From NCBI GenBank assembly GCA_964228975.1, contig CAXRCC010000032.1, forward strand, positions 1 through 11,264: DNA of 11,264 nucleotides, read 5' to 3'. Of this stretch, positions 1 through 7,746 are shown piece by piece. Positions within the stretch are counted from its first letter, which is position 1; each line of letters opens with the position of its first letter. Under the pieces are notes generated by a model that had not been told where the DNA came from, did not search any database, and saw nothing but the letters and a program-made list of their open reading frames with translations. A program made the position numbers and the translations under genes. The stretch comes from Paraneptunicella sp964228975 (lineage in GTDB: Bacteria; Pseudomonadota; Gammaproteobacteria; Enterobacterales; Alteromonadaceae).

Positions 1-704
1 TCGGCGTTTTTAATCATCTTAGCAAAGGCGGGGTTATGGTTGCTTTGGTCGCCAGAAATGGCGATGCGTTTCCCTTTGGATTCGATTAAATAAGCCACGG
101 CTGGCACGGGACCATGGTGAACACTGACCGCAGATAACGAAAAGTGTGGAAGTTGTACTAATTGCGTTGCGCTTTCGCTGTTCACACTTTGTGGCTTTAT
201 TTGAAACATTCCATCACTGCCCGTTAGGTAGCCATCAAGGTAACGATATATTCCGGTTTTGCTGTTAAAGAGCCCGTGGGTGAATTCTTCTATACTGGGC
301 CAACGCGCATTACCACTCGGGCCAAAAAGAGGAAGCGCTTGGCTTCGGTCAGAGAAGTAACTGCTTTTGAGTAGTGCAGGCAATGCAGCAGAGTGGTCGG
401 CGTGTAAATGGGTAAGCGCAATGGCATCGAGGTGTTCGATTTTGGCGTGAGATTGACCGTAACGCAGAGCAATTCCGCCACCGGCATCAACAAGGATTCG
501 CGCCTTGTTGTCTATCCAAATTAAGTACCCGCTGGAGGCTCTGTCATCGTCGGCAATGGGGCCGCCAGAGCCGAGCACTTGTACGCTAAAAGGCGATGGA
601 CATATGGCATAAGCGGGCAGACAAAACAAACAAAGCAAGCTGAAATGGATAACACGCTTTACGTTTACAGTCGGCATAAATTTAGAAAGGCAGGTGGCAA
701 GCAT
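1..704 (-). CDS. Exported MBL-fold metallohydrolase, 3' end beyond window
   Basis: Reading the minus strand from ATG at 704 gives 234 uninterrupted residues up to the window edge, so the C-terminus is missing. Residues 15-33 are a basic then hydrophobic segment ending in Ala-Tyr-Ala, a typical Sec signal peptide, so the enzyme probably acts in the periplasm or outside. The mature part opens with VQVLGSGGP and has the metal-binding HxHxDH motif at residues 99-104 (THLHADH), then VHHGPVPAVAYLIES (His196/His197) and SGDQS (Asp219), the usual order of zinc ligands in RNase Z-like metallo-beta-lactamase-fold enzymes. The start is supported by AAGGA eight bases upstream; a second in-frame ATG at 677 has no ribosome site. 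The substrate cannot be told: hydrolases, lactonases and phosphodiesterases share this fold. It is divergent from the small gene at 828. Confidence 0.88.
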   Translation of the reverse strand, partial: MLATCLSKFMPTVNVKRVIHFSLLCLFCLPAYAICPSPFSVQVLGSGGPIADDDRASSGYLIWIDNKARILVDAGGGIALRYGQSHAKIEHLDAIALTHLHADHSAALPALLKSSYFSDRSQALPLFGPSGNARWPSIEEFTHGLFNSKTGIYRYLDGYLTGSDGMFQIKPQSVNSESATQLVQLPHFSLSAVSVHHGPVPAVAYLIESKGKRIAISGDQSNHNPAFAKMIKNA

Positions 705-731
705 GAGTGAATTCCTTTTTGCATTTGCGTG

Positions 732-761
732 ATAAGAGCAAGATAAGCAGGGTATTGTTAA
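732..761 (-). promoter_or_regulatory. Candidate sigma70 promoter for the MBL-fold gene
   Basis: On the minus strand TTAACA (756-761, 5 of 6 to consensus) and TCTTAT (732-737, 4 of 6) are 18 bases apart. They would start a transcript about 20 bases before the ATG at 704. This rests only on a visual match to consensus and is weak. Confidence 0.3.
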
Positions 762-782
762 TTCAGAAGAAGTTAAGACAAT
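755..782 (+). promoter_or_regulatory. Candidate sigma70 promoter for the small exported protein gene
   Basis: TTGTTA (755-760) and GACAAT (777-782), each 4 of 6 to consensus, are 16 bases apart and would give a leader of about 40 bases to the ATG at 828. The -35 box overlaps the -35 box of the candidate promoter on the other strand, so the two genes may be driven back to back. Weak evidence. Confidence 0.25.
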
Positions 783-827
783 ACATGAAATAGTGAACCT
801 TTGTTGTGATATTCGCAGAGAGTTTGT

Positions 828-1235
828 ATGGCACCACTCATGAATTCAGCCTCCCTTATTGTGAAACCGCTTGTAAAACCGCGTTGGAAAAAGCCTTCCA
901 TTTTAATGCTCGCTTCGGGATTGGCGGTTTATGCTTCGATTTTTCTTTCCAGTTTATTTTTTGCTGCACCAGCGCATGCCGACTTGCAGCAAACCGCAAT
1001 TGATGAGTGCTTGTTGGAACACTTGGTGAGTTCTAAACTGGATTCCGCGGCTAGGCTTATTTCGAGAAGTTGTGAAGAAAACTACAAGAAACCCAACTTT
1101 CTATCCGATCGACGTAAACAATACAACGAATGTTTGTTGCATCACCTAAAAGGCGTGGAAAGCGAATTCGCGGTGAAGAAAATCTTAAGGGTATGTGAAA
1201 AGAAACACTTAAGGTTTGGTTCTCCTAGTCGCTAG
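828..1235 (+). CDS. Small exported protein with two Cys-x20-Cys repeats
   Basis: This is a 135-residue protein of unknown function. A basic N-terminus (KPLVKPRWKKP) and a hydrophobic stretch at about 24-47 end in Ala-His-Ala (49-51), a likely signal peptidase I site; the mature part would be about 84 residues and periplasmic. It is an internal duplication. Repeat 1 (60-83) and repeat 2 (101-124) each read E-C-L-L-x-H-L, then Ala, Ile and Arg at matching positions, then C-E. The cysteine pairs are C61/C82 and C102/C123, both with exactly 20 residues between them and 41 residues apart. Each pair could close a disulphide-linked helical hairpin (inference). The ATG at 828 has only a weak AGAGAG site; Met5 (840) is an alternative that would keep the signal peptide. 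The stop lies inside a 7-bp tandem array. Lone gene, divergent from the MBL gene. Confidence 0.75.
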   Translation: MAPLMNSASLIVKPLVKPRWKKPSILMLASGLAVYASIFLSSLFFAAPAHADLQQTAIDECLLEHLVSSKLDSAARLISRSCEENYKKPNFLSDRRKQYNECLLHHLKGVESEFAVKKILRVCEKKHLRFGSPSR

Positions 1236-1257
1236 TCGCTAGTCGCTAGTCGCTAGT
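1225..1257. repeat. 7-bp tandem repeat CTAGTCG, 4.7 copies
   Basis: Four perfect copies of CTAGTCG (1225-1252) are followed by a partial CTAGT (1253-1257). The first copy codes the end of the small protein and the second supplies its TAG stop. Because 7 is not a multiple of 3 and CTAG is its own reverse complement, the array places TAG stops in all three frames on both strands. Confidence 0.97.
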
Positions 1258-1278
1258 ATCGAACTTATTATTGAGCAT

Positions 1279-1307
1279 AAAAAAACCGACGCAAGCGCGT
1301 CGGTTTT
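1279..1307. terminator. Bidirectional rho-independent terminator
   Basis: An 11-bp perfect stem (1282-1292 with 1297-1307, AAAACCGACGC) closes a 4-base AAGC loop. It ends in TTTT on the plus strand and is preceded by seven A (1279-1285), giving a U7 tract on the minus strand. It sits between the convergent small gene (stop 1235) and gltD (stop 1426), so it can end both transcripts, with the better U-tract serving the glt operon. Confidence 0.85.
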
Positions 1308-1352
1308 GAGTAACGGATAAACCCGTTTTTATTTAAAAAGCATTCAAAAACA

Positions 1353-1430
1353 GAATTTAAACGCTGAATTTACCTACTGGGTGTAAATGCCGAATTTAAA
1401 CATCGAATTTATATATCGGTGTCATTTACA
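1353..1430. repeat. Imperfect 39-bp tandem duplication behind gltD
   Basis: GAATTTAAAC-xxx-GAATTTA occurs at 1353-1372 and again at 1392-1411, with 17 of 20 bases identical. Similarity seems to continue with a one-base shift through GGTGT and an AT-rich tail, suggesting two diverged 39-bp units. GAATTTA itself starts at 1353, 1366, 1392 and 1405, spacings of 13, 26 and 13. The second unit reaches into the last codons of gltD. Confidence 0.6.
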
Positions 1431-1440
1431 CACCGATATA
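1412..1440 (-). terminator. Hairpin across the gltD stop codon
   Basis: TATATCGGTGT (1412-1422) is perfectly complementary to 1430-1440 around a 7-base loop holding the gltD TAA. No U-tract follows on the minus strand, so it is more likely a 3'-end stabilising or ribosome-release structure than a classical terminator. The hairpin at 1282-1307 is the better terminator. Confidence 0.5.
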
Positions 1441-2841
1441 ATCTAGGATGCCTTCCGCAGCGTTACGGCCTTCAAAAATAGCTGTGACCACCAAATCTGA
1501 GCCTCTGACCATATCGCCCCCAGCAAAAATTTTGGGGTTCGATGTTTGGAAAGCGTACTTGCCTTGCGCGGGTGCACGAACACGGCCTTTTTCATCTAAG
1601 ATGATGCCGTAATCTGCAAACCAACTCGCAGGGCTTGGCTGGAAACCGAACGCGACGATAACCGCGTCTGCTTCAAGAACGTGCTCAGAACCCTCAACAG
1701 GTTGTGGGCGACGACGTCCTTCTGCATCGGGTTCGCCTAATTCTGTGCGAACCACTTTAACGCCAGCGGCATGACCATTTTCATCAAGCGCGATATCTAA
1801 CGGTTGCAGGTTGAATTGGAAATCCACCCCTTCTTCTTTCGCGTTAACCACCTCGCGCCTTGAGCCTGGCATGTTCGCTTCATCACGACGATAAGCACAA
1901 ACAACACTTTCGGCACCTTGACGAACCGATGTTCTCACGCAGTCCATCGCGGTATCACCGCCCCCTAACACAACCACTTTTTTGCCAGCCATGCTAATGT
2001 AATCGTTTGGATTTTCTTCCAAATCCATCACGCGGTTGGTATTGGCAATTAAGAAAGGCAATGCATCGTATACACCCGGCGCAGATTCGTTGTCGAACCC
2101 GCCCTTCATGTATTTGTATGTACCCATGCCAAGGAAAACGGCGTCGTAGTCATCAACTAATTTTTGGAATTCGATGTCTTTGCCAATTTCGGTGCTGAGC
2201 ACAAACTCCACGCCCATCTCTTCGAAAATTTCGCGGCGCAATTGCACTACGTCTTTTTCTAATTTGAACGAGGGAAGGCCAAATGTGAGTAGGCCACCGA
2301 TTTCGGGGTATTTGTCGAACACCACAGGCTTCACGCCGTTACGCACTAAAATGTCGGCGCAGGCAAGGCCAGCAGGGCCAGCCCCGACAATGGCGACTTT
2401 CTTATCGGTTTTTACTACATCTGATAAATCCGGACGCCAGCCCATTTTGAAGGCGGTATCTGTGATGTATTTTTCGATGCTGCCTATGGTCACGGCACCA
2501 AAGTCGTCATTTAAGGTACAAGCCCCTTCACATAAACGATCTTGAGGGCAAACTCGACCACATACCTCAGGCAAGCTGTTGGTTTTGTGAGACAGTTCAG
2601 CCGCTTCTAAAATACGCCCTTCATTCGCAAGTTTTAACCATTGTGGAATGTAGTTGTGCACAGGGCACTTCCATTCACAATAGGGATTGCCACAATCTAA
2701 ACAGCGGTCGGCTTGGCCTTCTGTTTGAGATTGCGAGAGAGGATGATAAATCTCTCCAAAGTCATTTCGGCGCACGTCCACAGGCTTTTTCGGCGGATCG
2801 ATGCGCTCAACGTCAACAAACTGATATACGTTTTTTGCCAT
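1426..2841 (-). CDS. gltD: Glutamate synthase [NADPH] small (beta) subunit
   Basis: GltD passes electrons from NADPH through FAD and iron-sulphur clusters to the large subunit GltB, where 2-oxoglutarate and glutamine become two glutamates in the cytosol. The 471 residues match the usual length of about 472. The N-terminal domain has two four-cysteine groups: C47, C50, C55, C59 and C94, C98, C104, C108, the ligand pattern for two low-potential [4Fe-4S] clusters. The FAD-binding GAGPAG is at 153-158, the NADPH-binding GGGDTAMDC at 293-301, and the C-terminal GGDMVRGSDLVVTAI at 441-455. The start has AGAGG seven bases upstream and lies 9 bases after the gltB stop, so the two genes form one operon and are probably coupled in translation. 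Nothing appears missing. Dihydropyrimidine dehydrogenase subunits are related, but the adjacent gltB settles the assignment. Confidence 0.98.
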   Translation of the reverse strand: MAKNVYQFVDVERIDPPKKPVDVRRNDFGEIYHPLSQSQTEGQADRCLDCGNPYCEWKCPVHNYIPQWLKLANEGRILEAAELSHKTNSLPEVCGRVCPQDRLCEGACTLNDDFGAVTIGSIEKYITDTAFKMGWRPDLSDVVKTDKKVAIVGAGPAGLACADILVRNGVKPVVFDKYPEIGGLLTFGLPSFKLEKDVVQLRREIFEEMGVEFVLSTEIGKDIEFQKLVDDYDAVFLGMGTYKYMKGGFDNESAPGVYDALPFLIANTNRVMDLEENPNDYISMAGKKVVVLGGGDTAMDCVRTSVRQGAESVVCAYRRDEANMPGSRREVVNAKEEGVDFQFNLQPLDIALDENGHAAGVKVVRTELGEPDAEGRRRPQPVEGSEHVLEADAVIVAFGFQPSPASWFADYGIILDEKGRVRAPAQGKYAFQTSNPKIFAGGDMVRGSDLVVTAIFEGRNAAEGILDYIGV

Positions 2842-2850
2842 GATAAACCT

Positions 2851-5800
2851 CTACTGTGCCTGTACGCGTAGCTCTGCACTAGAGCGACTAATGTGACCTA
2901 ACAAGCTCTTCACATCACTTGTTTTAGGCTTAACTAATACAAACTTAGACAAGTAATCGTTAAAGTTAGTTAGGATGTCTAACGCACGGTTACTGCCTGT
3001 TTCAGCGTAGTGCTGGTTGATTAATCCGCGTAAATGCTCAATGAGAATCACTTTATCTTCAATGCCCAGCAGCTCGACTAATTCGTGGTTAGTACGTTGC
3101 TCTAAGTCACCGGCTTCGTCGAAGGCATACACAAAACCGCCTGTCATGCCAGCGCCTAAGTTCACGCCCACTTTACCGAGAATAACGACAATACCACCCG
3201 TCATGTATTCACACGCGTTATCACCTGCACCTTCTACGACGGCAACTGCCCCTGAGTTACGCACGGCTAAACGTTCACCAGCAAGGCCAGCAGCGAAGAG
3301 TTTGCCGCCTGTGGCACCGTAAAGGCACGTGTTACCAATGATGGCGCTTTCGTGGCTTACATAGTCAACATTGCGAGGTGGATAAATAACGAGTTTACCC
3401 CCAGTCATGCCTTTGCCTACGTAATCGTTAGCATCGCCAATCAGGTTCATATTGACGCCGCCAGCATTCCACACACCAAAGCTTTGCCCAGCCGTCCCCG
3501 TTAAATTGATATTAATGGGGTTGTCCGACATACCTTGGTTACCGTAACGCTGAGCAATAAAGCCAGATAAGGTTGCGCCAACGGAGCGGTCTGTATTGCG
3601 CACATTGTAGTGTAGTGTCGTTCCTACTTTGCTTTGTACCGCTTCTTTTGCATCGGTAAGAATAAGCTGGTTAAGCTCGCCTTTATCCAATGGGGCGTTA
3701 GTCGTTTCAGAACAGAATAAGCGCGTGTGCTCACCTGCCGAAGACTTGGCCAAAATGGGGTTTAAGTCGAGTTTATTTTGTTTGGCTGTAATGCCATCGA
3801 GTACTTTTAAATACTCGGTTTTACCAATGATCTTATCAAGGCTATCGACCCCGATTGAGGCCAGAATTTCTCTGACTTCTTGGGCGATGAAGCGGAAATA
3901 GTTCATGACCATTTCTGGTAAGCCAATGAAGTGATCTTGGCGAAGTTTTTCGTCTTGTGTTGCTACACCTGTTGCACAGTTGTTTAAGTGACAAATTCGC
4001 AGATACTTACAGCCTAATGCCACCATTGGTCCTGTACCAAAGCCGAAGCTTTCAGCGCCTAAAATAGCGGCTTTAATTACGTCTAAACCGGTTTTTAAAC
4101 CCCCATCGGTTTGAACGCGCACTTTATGACGTAAGCCATTTTGTACCAGTGCTTGTTGCGTTTCCGCTAGGCCCATTTCCCACGGACAACCCGCGTATTT
4201 TACGGAGGTCAACGGGCTTGCGCCTGTGCCGCCATCGTAACCGGAAATCGTGATTAAATCGGCATAAGCTTTCGCCACACCTGTGGCGATGGTTCCTACG
4301 CCCGGTTCAGAAACCAGTTTGACGGAAATCAGTGCTTTAGGGTTGATTTGTTTTAAGTCGAAAATCAACTGCGCCAAATCTTCGATTGAGTAAATATCGT
4401 GATGCGGCGGCGGAGAAATCAGCGTAACACCCGGTACAGAGAAGCGAAGCTGAGCAATGTAACTATTGACTTTATCACCCGGAAGCTGACCGCCTTCACC
4501 CGGTTTTGCACCTTGCGCGACTTTAATTTGGATAACGTCGGCATTCATTAAATAATGCGGCGTCACACCAAATCGGCCTGAAGCGACCTGCTTGATGCGA
4601 GAGTTTCGCTCGTTACCAAAGCGTTTCGGATCTTCGCCACCTTCACCCGAGTTGGACTGTCCGCCTAAACGGTTCATCGCAATGGCTAAGGCTTCGTGTG
4701 CTTCTGGGCTTAATGCCCCAATCGACATCGCTGCCGTGTCGAAGCGAGGGAAGATATTCTCAGCAGGCTCCACTTCGGAAATGTCGATTTGCTTGCTGGT
4801 TGGACGCAGCGCTAACAAGTCGCGGAAGTGAGAAGGTTGTCTTTCGTTTACGAGTGAAGCGAAAACTTTGTAGTCTTCATAATTGCCCGACGTTACCGCC
4901 TTTTGCAGTGTGGTCACAACATCAGGGTTGTAAGCGTGGTATTCGCCGCCGTGAACGTATTTTAACTGTCCACCGTGGTCCATATTTTTACGCTTAAGCC
5001 ACGCAACGCGATTCAAGTTAATCAGATCTTGTTCGAAGTCTTCAAAGCTCGCGCCCTGAATACGGCTTGGCATGCCTTTAAAGCAAAGTGTCATCACATC
5101 ATCGGCAATACCAACGGCTTCAAAGAGCTTTGAGCTTCGGTAACTGGCAATGGTGGAAATACCCATCTTCGACATAATTTTGAACAAGCCTTTATTAATG
5201 CCTTTGCGGAAATTAATAATGGCTTGTGTGTGCGAGCAATTCAGTGCGCCTTTGTTAACCAAATCTTCAATGCTTTCATAGGCAAGATAAGGGTAAACCG
5301 CTGTTGCCCCTAACCCAATTAACACCGCGAAATGATGCGGATCGCGTGCTGACGCGGTTTCCACCACAATGTTGGCATCGCAGCGAAGCGATTTATCGAC
5401 AAGGCGTCTTTGCACTGCACCTACAATCATGGCCGCTGGAACGGGCAGTTTGTTGGCTTTAATGTTTCTGTCGGAAAGCACGATGAACGCCGCTTTCTTT
5501 TGACGAACAACGTATTCAGATTCATCACAAATACGTTCAATGGCGCGTTTCAAGCCTTCTTCTGGCTTGTAGTTAATGTCGATAACTTCTGAGTAGTAGT
5601 GGTCGGCGTCAAATTCGCGAAGCTGTTTTAAGTCGGTATAAGTTAAAACAGGGGATTCGATCAGTACGCGGTCAGCATAGCCCGAGGTTTCACTGAAGAC
5701 GTCTTTCTCGCGACCAATACAGGTCGCCAGTGACATGACGTGATTTTCTCGTAATGGATCGATAGGTGGGTTTGTCACCTGCGCAAATTGTTGACGGAAG

Positions 5801-7317
5801 AAGTCGTACACGCTACGTGTTTTGCCAGAAAGCACGGCCATGGGAGTATCATCACCCATAGAACCAACAGCTTCTTGGCCATCGCTGGCAAGCACTTTAA
5901 CCACTTGAGTCAGTTCTTCGTAACTGTAGTTAAAGAGCTTGTGGTAAGTCGCTAACGTGTTTTCGTCGAATAGCGGTTTACCGATTTCTTCGTGTTCGCA
6001 CTCTTCAAATGGTGTGATGCTACGAATGTGAGAGTCGATCCATTCTTTATATGGCAAGCGCTGTTTTAAATCTTCATCGATTTCGTTACTGCGCCAAATT
6101 TGCCCTGTTTCGGTATCGACTGCGAGCATTTGGCCTGGGCCAACGCGGCCTTTTTCCACGACATCTTGCGGTTTGTAATCCCAAATACCCACTTCTGATG
6201 CGAGCGTGATGTAGCCATTTTTAGTAATGACATAACGCGCTGGACGCAAACCGTTTCTATCGAGGTTACAGGCAACATGACGACCATTGGTCAGTACGAT
6301 ACCCGCAGGGCCATCCCACGGTTCCATGTGCATGGAGTTATATTCGTAGAAGGCTTTTAAATCCTCATCCATGGTCTTATCGTTTTGATAAGCGGGTGGA
6401 ACTAATAAACGCATTGCACGGAATAAATCCATGCCGCCCGCTAAAAACAGCTCCAACATATTATCCAATGACGATGAATCTGAGCCCGTTTCGTTTACGA
6501 AAGGTGCGGCGTCATGCAAATCGGGGATTAATGGGGTTCTGAACTTATATGTTCTGGCCTTTGCCCAATCTCGATTTCCGCGAATAGTATTAATTTCACC
6601 ATTGTGAGCGAGGAAGCGGAAAGGTTGTGCAAGGGGCCATTTAGGTAAGGTATTGGTCGAAAAACGCTGGTGGAATACGCAAATGCTTGCGGCCAGTTTT
6701 TCGTTAGCCAGGTCGTGATAAAAGGCCGGCAGGTCTTTTGGCATCACCAAACCTTTATAAACGGTGACTAGGCTAGAAAGCGATGAAATATAAAAATCTT
6801 CATCGTGTGCTAAGCGTTTTTCAGCACGGCGACGTGCCATATATAAACGACGCTCTAAATCGTGCTTTCGCCACCCTTGGGGGGCATTAATAAAAACTTG
6901 CTCGATTTGAGGCAAACACTCACTGGCGAGATCGCCGAGTACAGAGGGATCAGTAGGTACTTCTCGCCATCCCAAAACGGAGAGGGTTTCTTTCTCCAGT
7001 TCTTCGAGTAATACGGTGCGAGAATGGGCGGCTTTTTCTTCGTCTGTACTAAGAAATAGCATACCTACCGCGTAGTTTTTGGCTAATTTCCAGCCTTTTT
7101 CTTGTGCAACATCTTGAAAAAAGGAATCCGGCTTTTGCAAAAGCAAACCACAACCGTCACCCGTTTTCCCATCAGCAGCAATCCCGCCTCTATGTTGCAT
7201 GCGATCTAACGCATGAATGGCCGTTTCTACCAAATTATGGCTGGCTTCACCTTGGATATGAGCGATCAATCCAAAGCCGCAATTATCCCGAGAATCATTC
7301 GGGTGATACAGTTTCAT
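2851..7317 (-). CDS. gltB: Glutamate synthase [NADPH] large (alpha) subunit
   Basis: GltB is the catalytic subunit of glutamate synthase (GOGAT): it hydrolyses glutamine, channels the ammonia and reductively aminates 2-oxoglutarate. The 1488 residues resemble the E. coli protein from end to end. A 12-residue propeptide precedes Cys13 (RDNCGFGLIAH), the N-terminal nucleophile of the class II amidotransferase domain; RFSTNT (218-223), HNGE (238-241) and GSDSS (278-282) belong to the same domain. The FMN-binding synthase domain spans roughly 840-1190 (SGEGGEDP near 890, GYDGGTGASP near 1026), and C1103, C1109 and C1114 are the [3Fe-4S] ligands. The glycine-rich GXGXG beta-helix is at about 1250-1450, and the protein ends in SSAELRVQAQ. 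GAAGGAG nine bases before ATG 7317 is a strong ribosome site. It is the first gene of gltBD and divergent from arcB. E. coli gltBD is controlled by Lrp; that is not shown here. Confidence 0.99.
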   Translation of the reverse strand: MKLYHPNDSRDNCGFGLIAHIQGEASHNLVETAIHALDRMQHRGGIAADGKTGDGCGLLLQKPDSFFQDVAQEKGWKLAKNYAVGMLFLSTDEEKAAHSRTVLLEELEKETLSVLGWREVPTDPSVLGDLASECLPQIEQVFINAPQGWRKHDLERRLYMARRRAEKRLAHDEDFYISSLSSLVTVYKGLVMPKDLPAFYHDLANEKLAASICVFHQRFSTNTLPKWPLAQPFRFLAHNGEINTIRGNRDWAKARTYKFRTPLIPDLHDAAPFVNETGSDSSSLDNMLELFLAGGMDLFRAMRLLVPPAYQNDKTMDEDLKAFYEYNSMHMEPWDGPAGIVLTNGRHVACNLDRNGLRPARYVITKNGYITLASEVGIWDYKPQDVVEKGRVGPGQMLAVDTETGQIWRSNEIDEDLKQRLPYKEWIDSHIRSITPFEECEHEEIGKPLFDENTLATYHKLFNYSYEELTQVVKVLASDGQEAVGSMGDDTPMAVLSGKTRSVYDFFRQQFAQVTNPPIDPLRENHVMSLATCIGREKDVFSETSGYADRVLIESPVLTYTDLKQLREFDADHYYSEVIDINYKPEEGLKRAIERICDESEYVVRQKKAAFIVLSDRNIKANKLPVPAAMIVGAVQRRLVDKSLRCDANIVVETASARDPHHFAVLIGLGATAVYPYLAYESIEDLVNKGALNCSHTQAIINFRKGINKGLFKIMSKMGISTIASYRSSKLFEAVGIADDVMTLCFKGMPSRIQGASFEDFEQDLINLNRVAWLKRKNMDHGGQLKYVHGGEYHAYNPDVVTTLQKAVTSGNYEDYKVFASLVNERQPSHFRDLLALRPTSKQIDISEVEPAENIFPRFDTAAMSIGALSPEAHEALAIAMNRLGGQSNSGEGGEDPKRFGNERNSRIKQVASGRFGVTPHYLMNADVIQIKVAQGAKPGEGGQLPGDKVNSYIAQLRFSVPGVTLISPPPHHDIYSIEDLAQLIFDLKQINPKALISVKLVSEPGVGTIATGVAKAYADLITISGYDGGTGASPLTSVKYAGCPWEMGLAETQQALVQNGLRHKVRVQTDGGLKTGLDVIKAAILGAESFGFGTGPMVALGCKYLRICHLNNCATGVATQDEKLRQDHFIGLPEMVMNYFRFIAQEVREILASIGVDSLDKIIGKTEYLKVLDGITAKQNKLDLNPILAKSSAGEHTRLFCSETTNAPLDKGELNQLILTDAKEAVQSKVGTTLHYNVRNTDRSVGATLSGFIAQRYGNQGMSDNPININLTGTAGQSFGVWNAGGVNMNLIGDANDYVGKGMTGGKLVIYPPRNVDYVSHESAIIGNTCLYGATGGKLFAAGLAGERLAVRNSGAVAVVEGAGDNACEYMTGGIVVILGKVGVNLGAGMTGGFVYAFDEAGDLEQRTNHELVELLGIEDKVILIEHLRGLINQHYAETGSNRALDILTNFNDYLSKFVLVKPKTSDVKSLLGHISRSSAELRVQAQ

Positions 7318-7506
7318 TTAAATTAACTCCTTCAACCGTGGACTGGGCAGGGTCAGATAGTGGACTTTAACAGTCACTTGCCGCTTGTATGCCTGGGTTA
7401 TTATTGATTGGCTCTTTGTGGCCGATTCCAGACATCAGGTTTCTGTCGTTTTAGATGTTCTTAGAATGCACAGCGCAGTGGCGATTCACCTCAGCTTTTC
7501 ATCTCT

Positions 7507-7528
7507 GCATTTGCTAAATATCAAATGC
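7507..7528. promoter_or_regulatory. Dyad GCATTTG-N8-CAAATGC, possible operator
   Basis: Perfect 7-bp arms (7507-7513 and 7522-7528) flank an 8-base AT-rich centre, with arm centres about one and a half helical turns apart. The right arm covers the -10 box of the candidate gltB promoter, as a repressor site might. A dyad of this size can arise by chance in 600 bases, so the call is tentative. Confidence 0.35.
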
Positions 7529-7548
7529 GGCGATGATAAAGTGGTCAA
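7520..7548 (-). promoter_or_regulatory. Candidate sigma70 promoter for gltBD
   Basis: On the minus strand TTGACC (7543-7548, 5 of 6) and TTTGAT (7520-7525, 4 of 6) are 17 bases apart. This would give a leader of about 195 bases before gltB. The inverted repeat GGTCA-N7-TGACC (7543-7559) covers the -35 box. A nearer promoter cannot be excluded; I saw no better match between 7318 and 7500. Confidence 0.3.
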
Positions 7549-7724
7549 TCAATATGACCGCACTTCATTCTAATTATCCAGCCGTTAATCGAATCATTAT
7601 GCACTTTTCATTAAGTGGGCCAATCAAAATACAGGCATATTTCACATAAATCAATTGCTGATTTTTACGCCTGATAACTCATGGTGCAAATTTTTGAACC
7701 TTATGCTGGCTATGCTTTACAACC

Positions 7725-7746
7725 TATAATGCACGAAATCTGTGCA
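7725..7746 (+). promoter_or_regulatory. arcB -10 box with overlapping start-site dyad
   Basis: TATAAT (7725-7730) is a perfect -10 hexamer, though no good -35 box lies 16-18 bases upstream, so activator help would be expected. TGCAC-N7-GTGCA (7730-7734 and 7742-7746) is a perfect inverted repeat centred near the predicted transcription start (about 7737), a classic operator position. The promoter would give arcB a leader of about 183 bases. Confidence 0.4.

Noticed and set aside
290..493. 67-codon minus-strand ORF
   Set aside because: It overlaps the MBL-fold gene in another frame; the true frame has a signal peptide and HxHxDH.
806..1003. 65-codon plus-strand ORF
   Set aside because: Out of frame with the better-supported gene at 828, with no ribosome site.
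1225..1257. Phase variation of the small protein by slippage of the 7-bp array
   Set aside because: The first TAG in frame occurs whatever the copy number, so the protein end does not change.
2174..2545. 123-codon plus-strand ORF opposite gltD
   Set aside because: Composition is the mirror of conserved gltD codons; antisense shadow.
3017..3322. 101-codon plus-strand ORF opposite gltB, and several similar ones up to 7317
   Set aside because: All lie antisense to conserved GltB domains, with biased Ser/Pro composition and no ribosome sites.
7385..7573. 62-codon ORF in the divergent region
   Set aside because: TTG start, no ribosome site, no recognisable protein features.
7584..7600. Possible ArcA box (GTTAA followed 11 bases later by CATTA)
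   Set aside because: Only one repeat is a fair match; too weak to claim autoregulation.
7641..7654. Possible FNR site TTCAC-ATAA-ATCAA
   Set aside because: The left half matches only 3 of 5 and the position, near -90, is not typical for activation.
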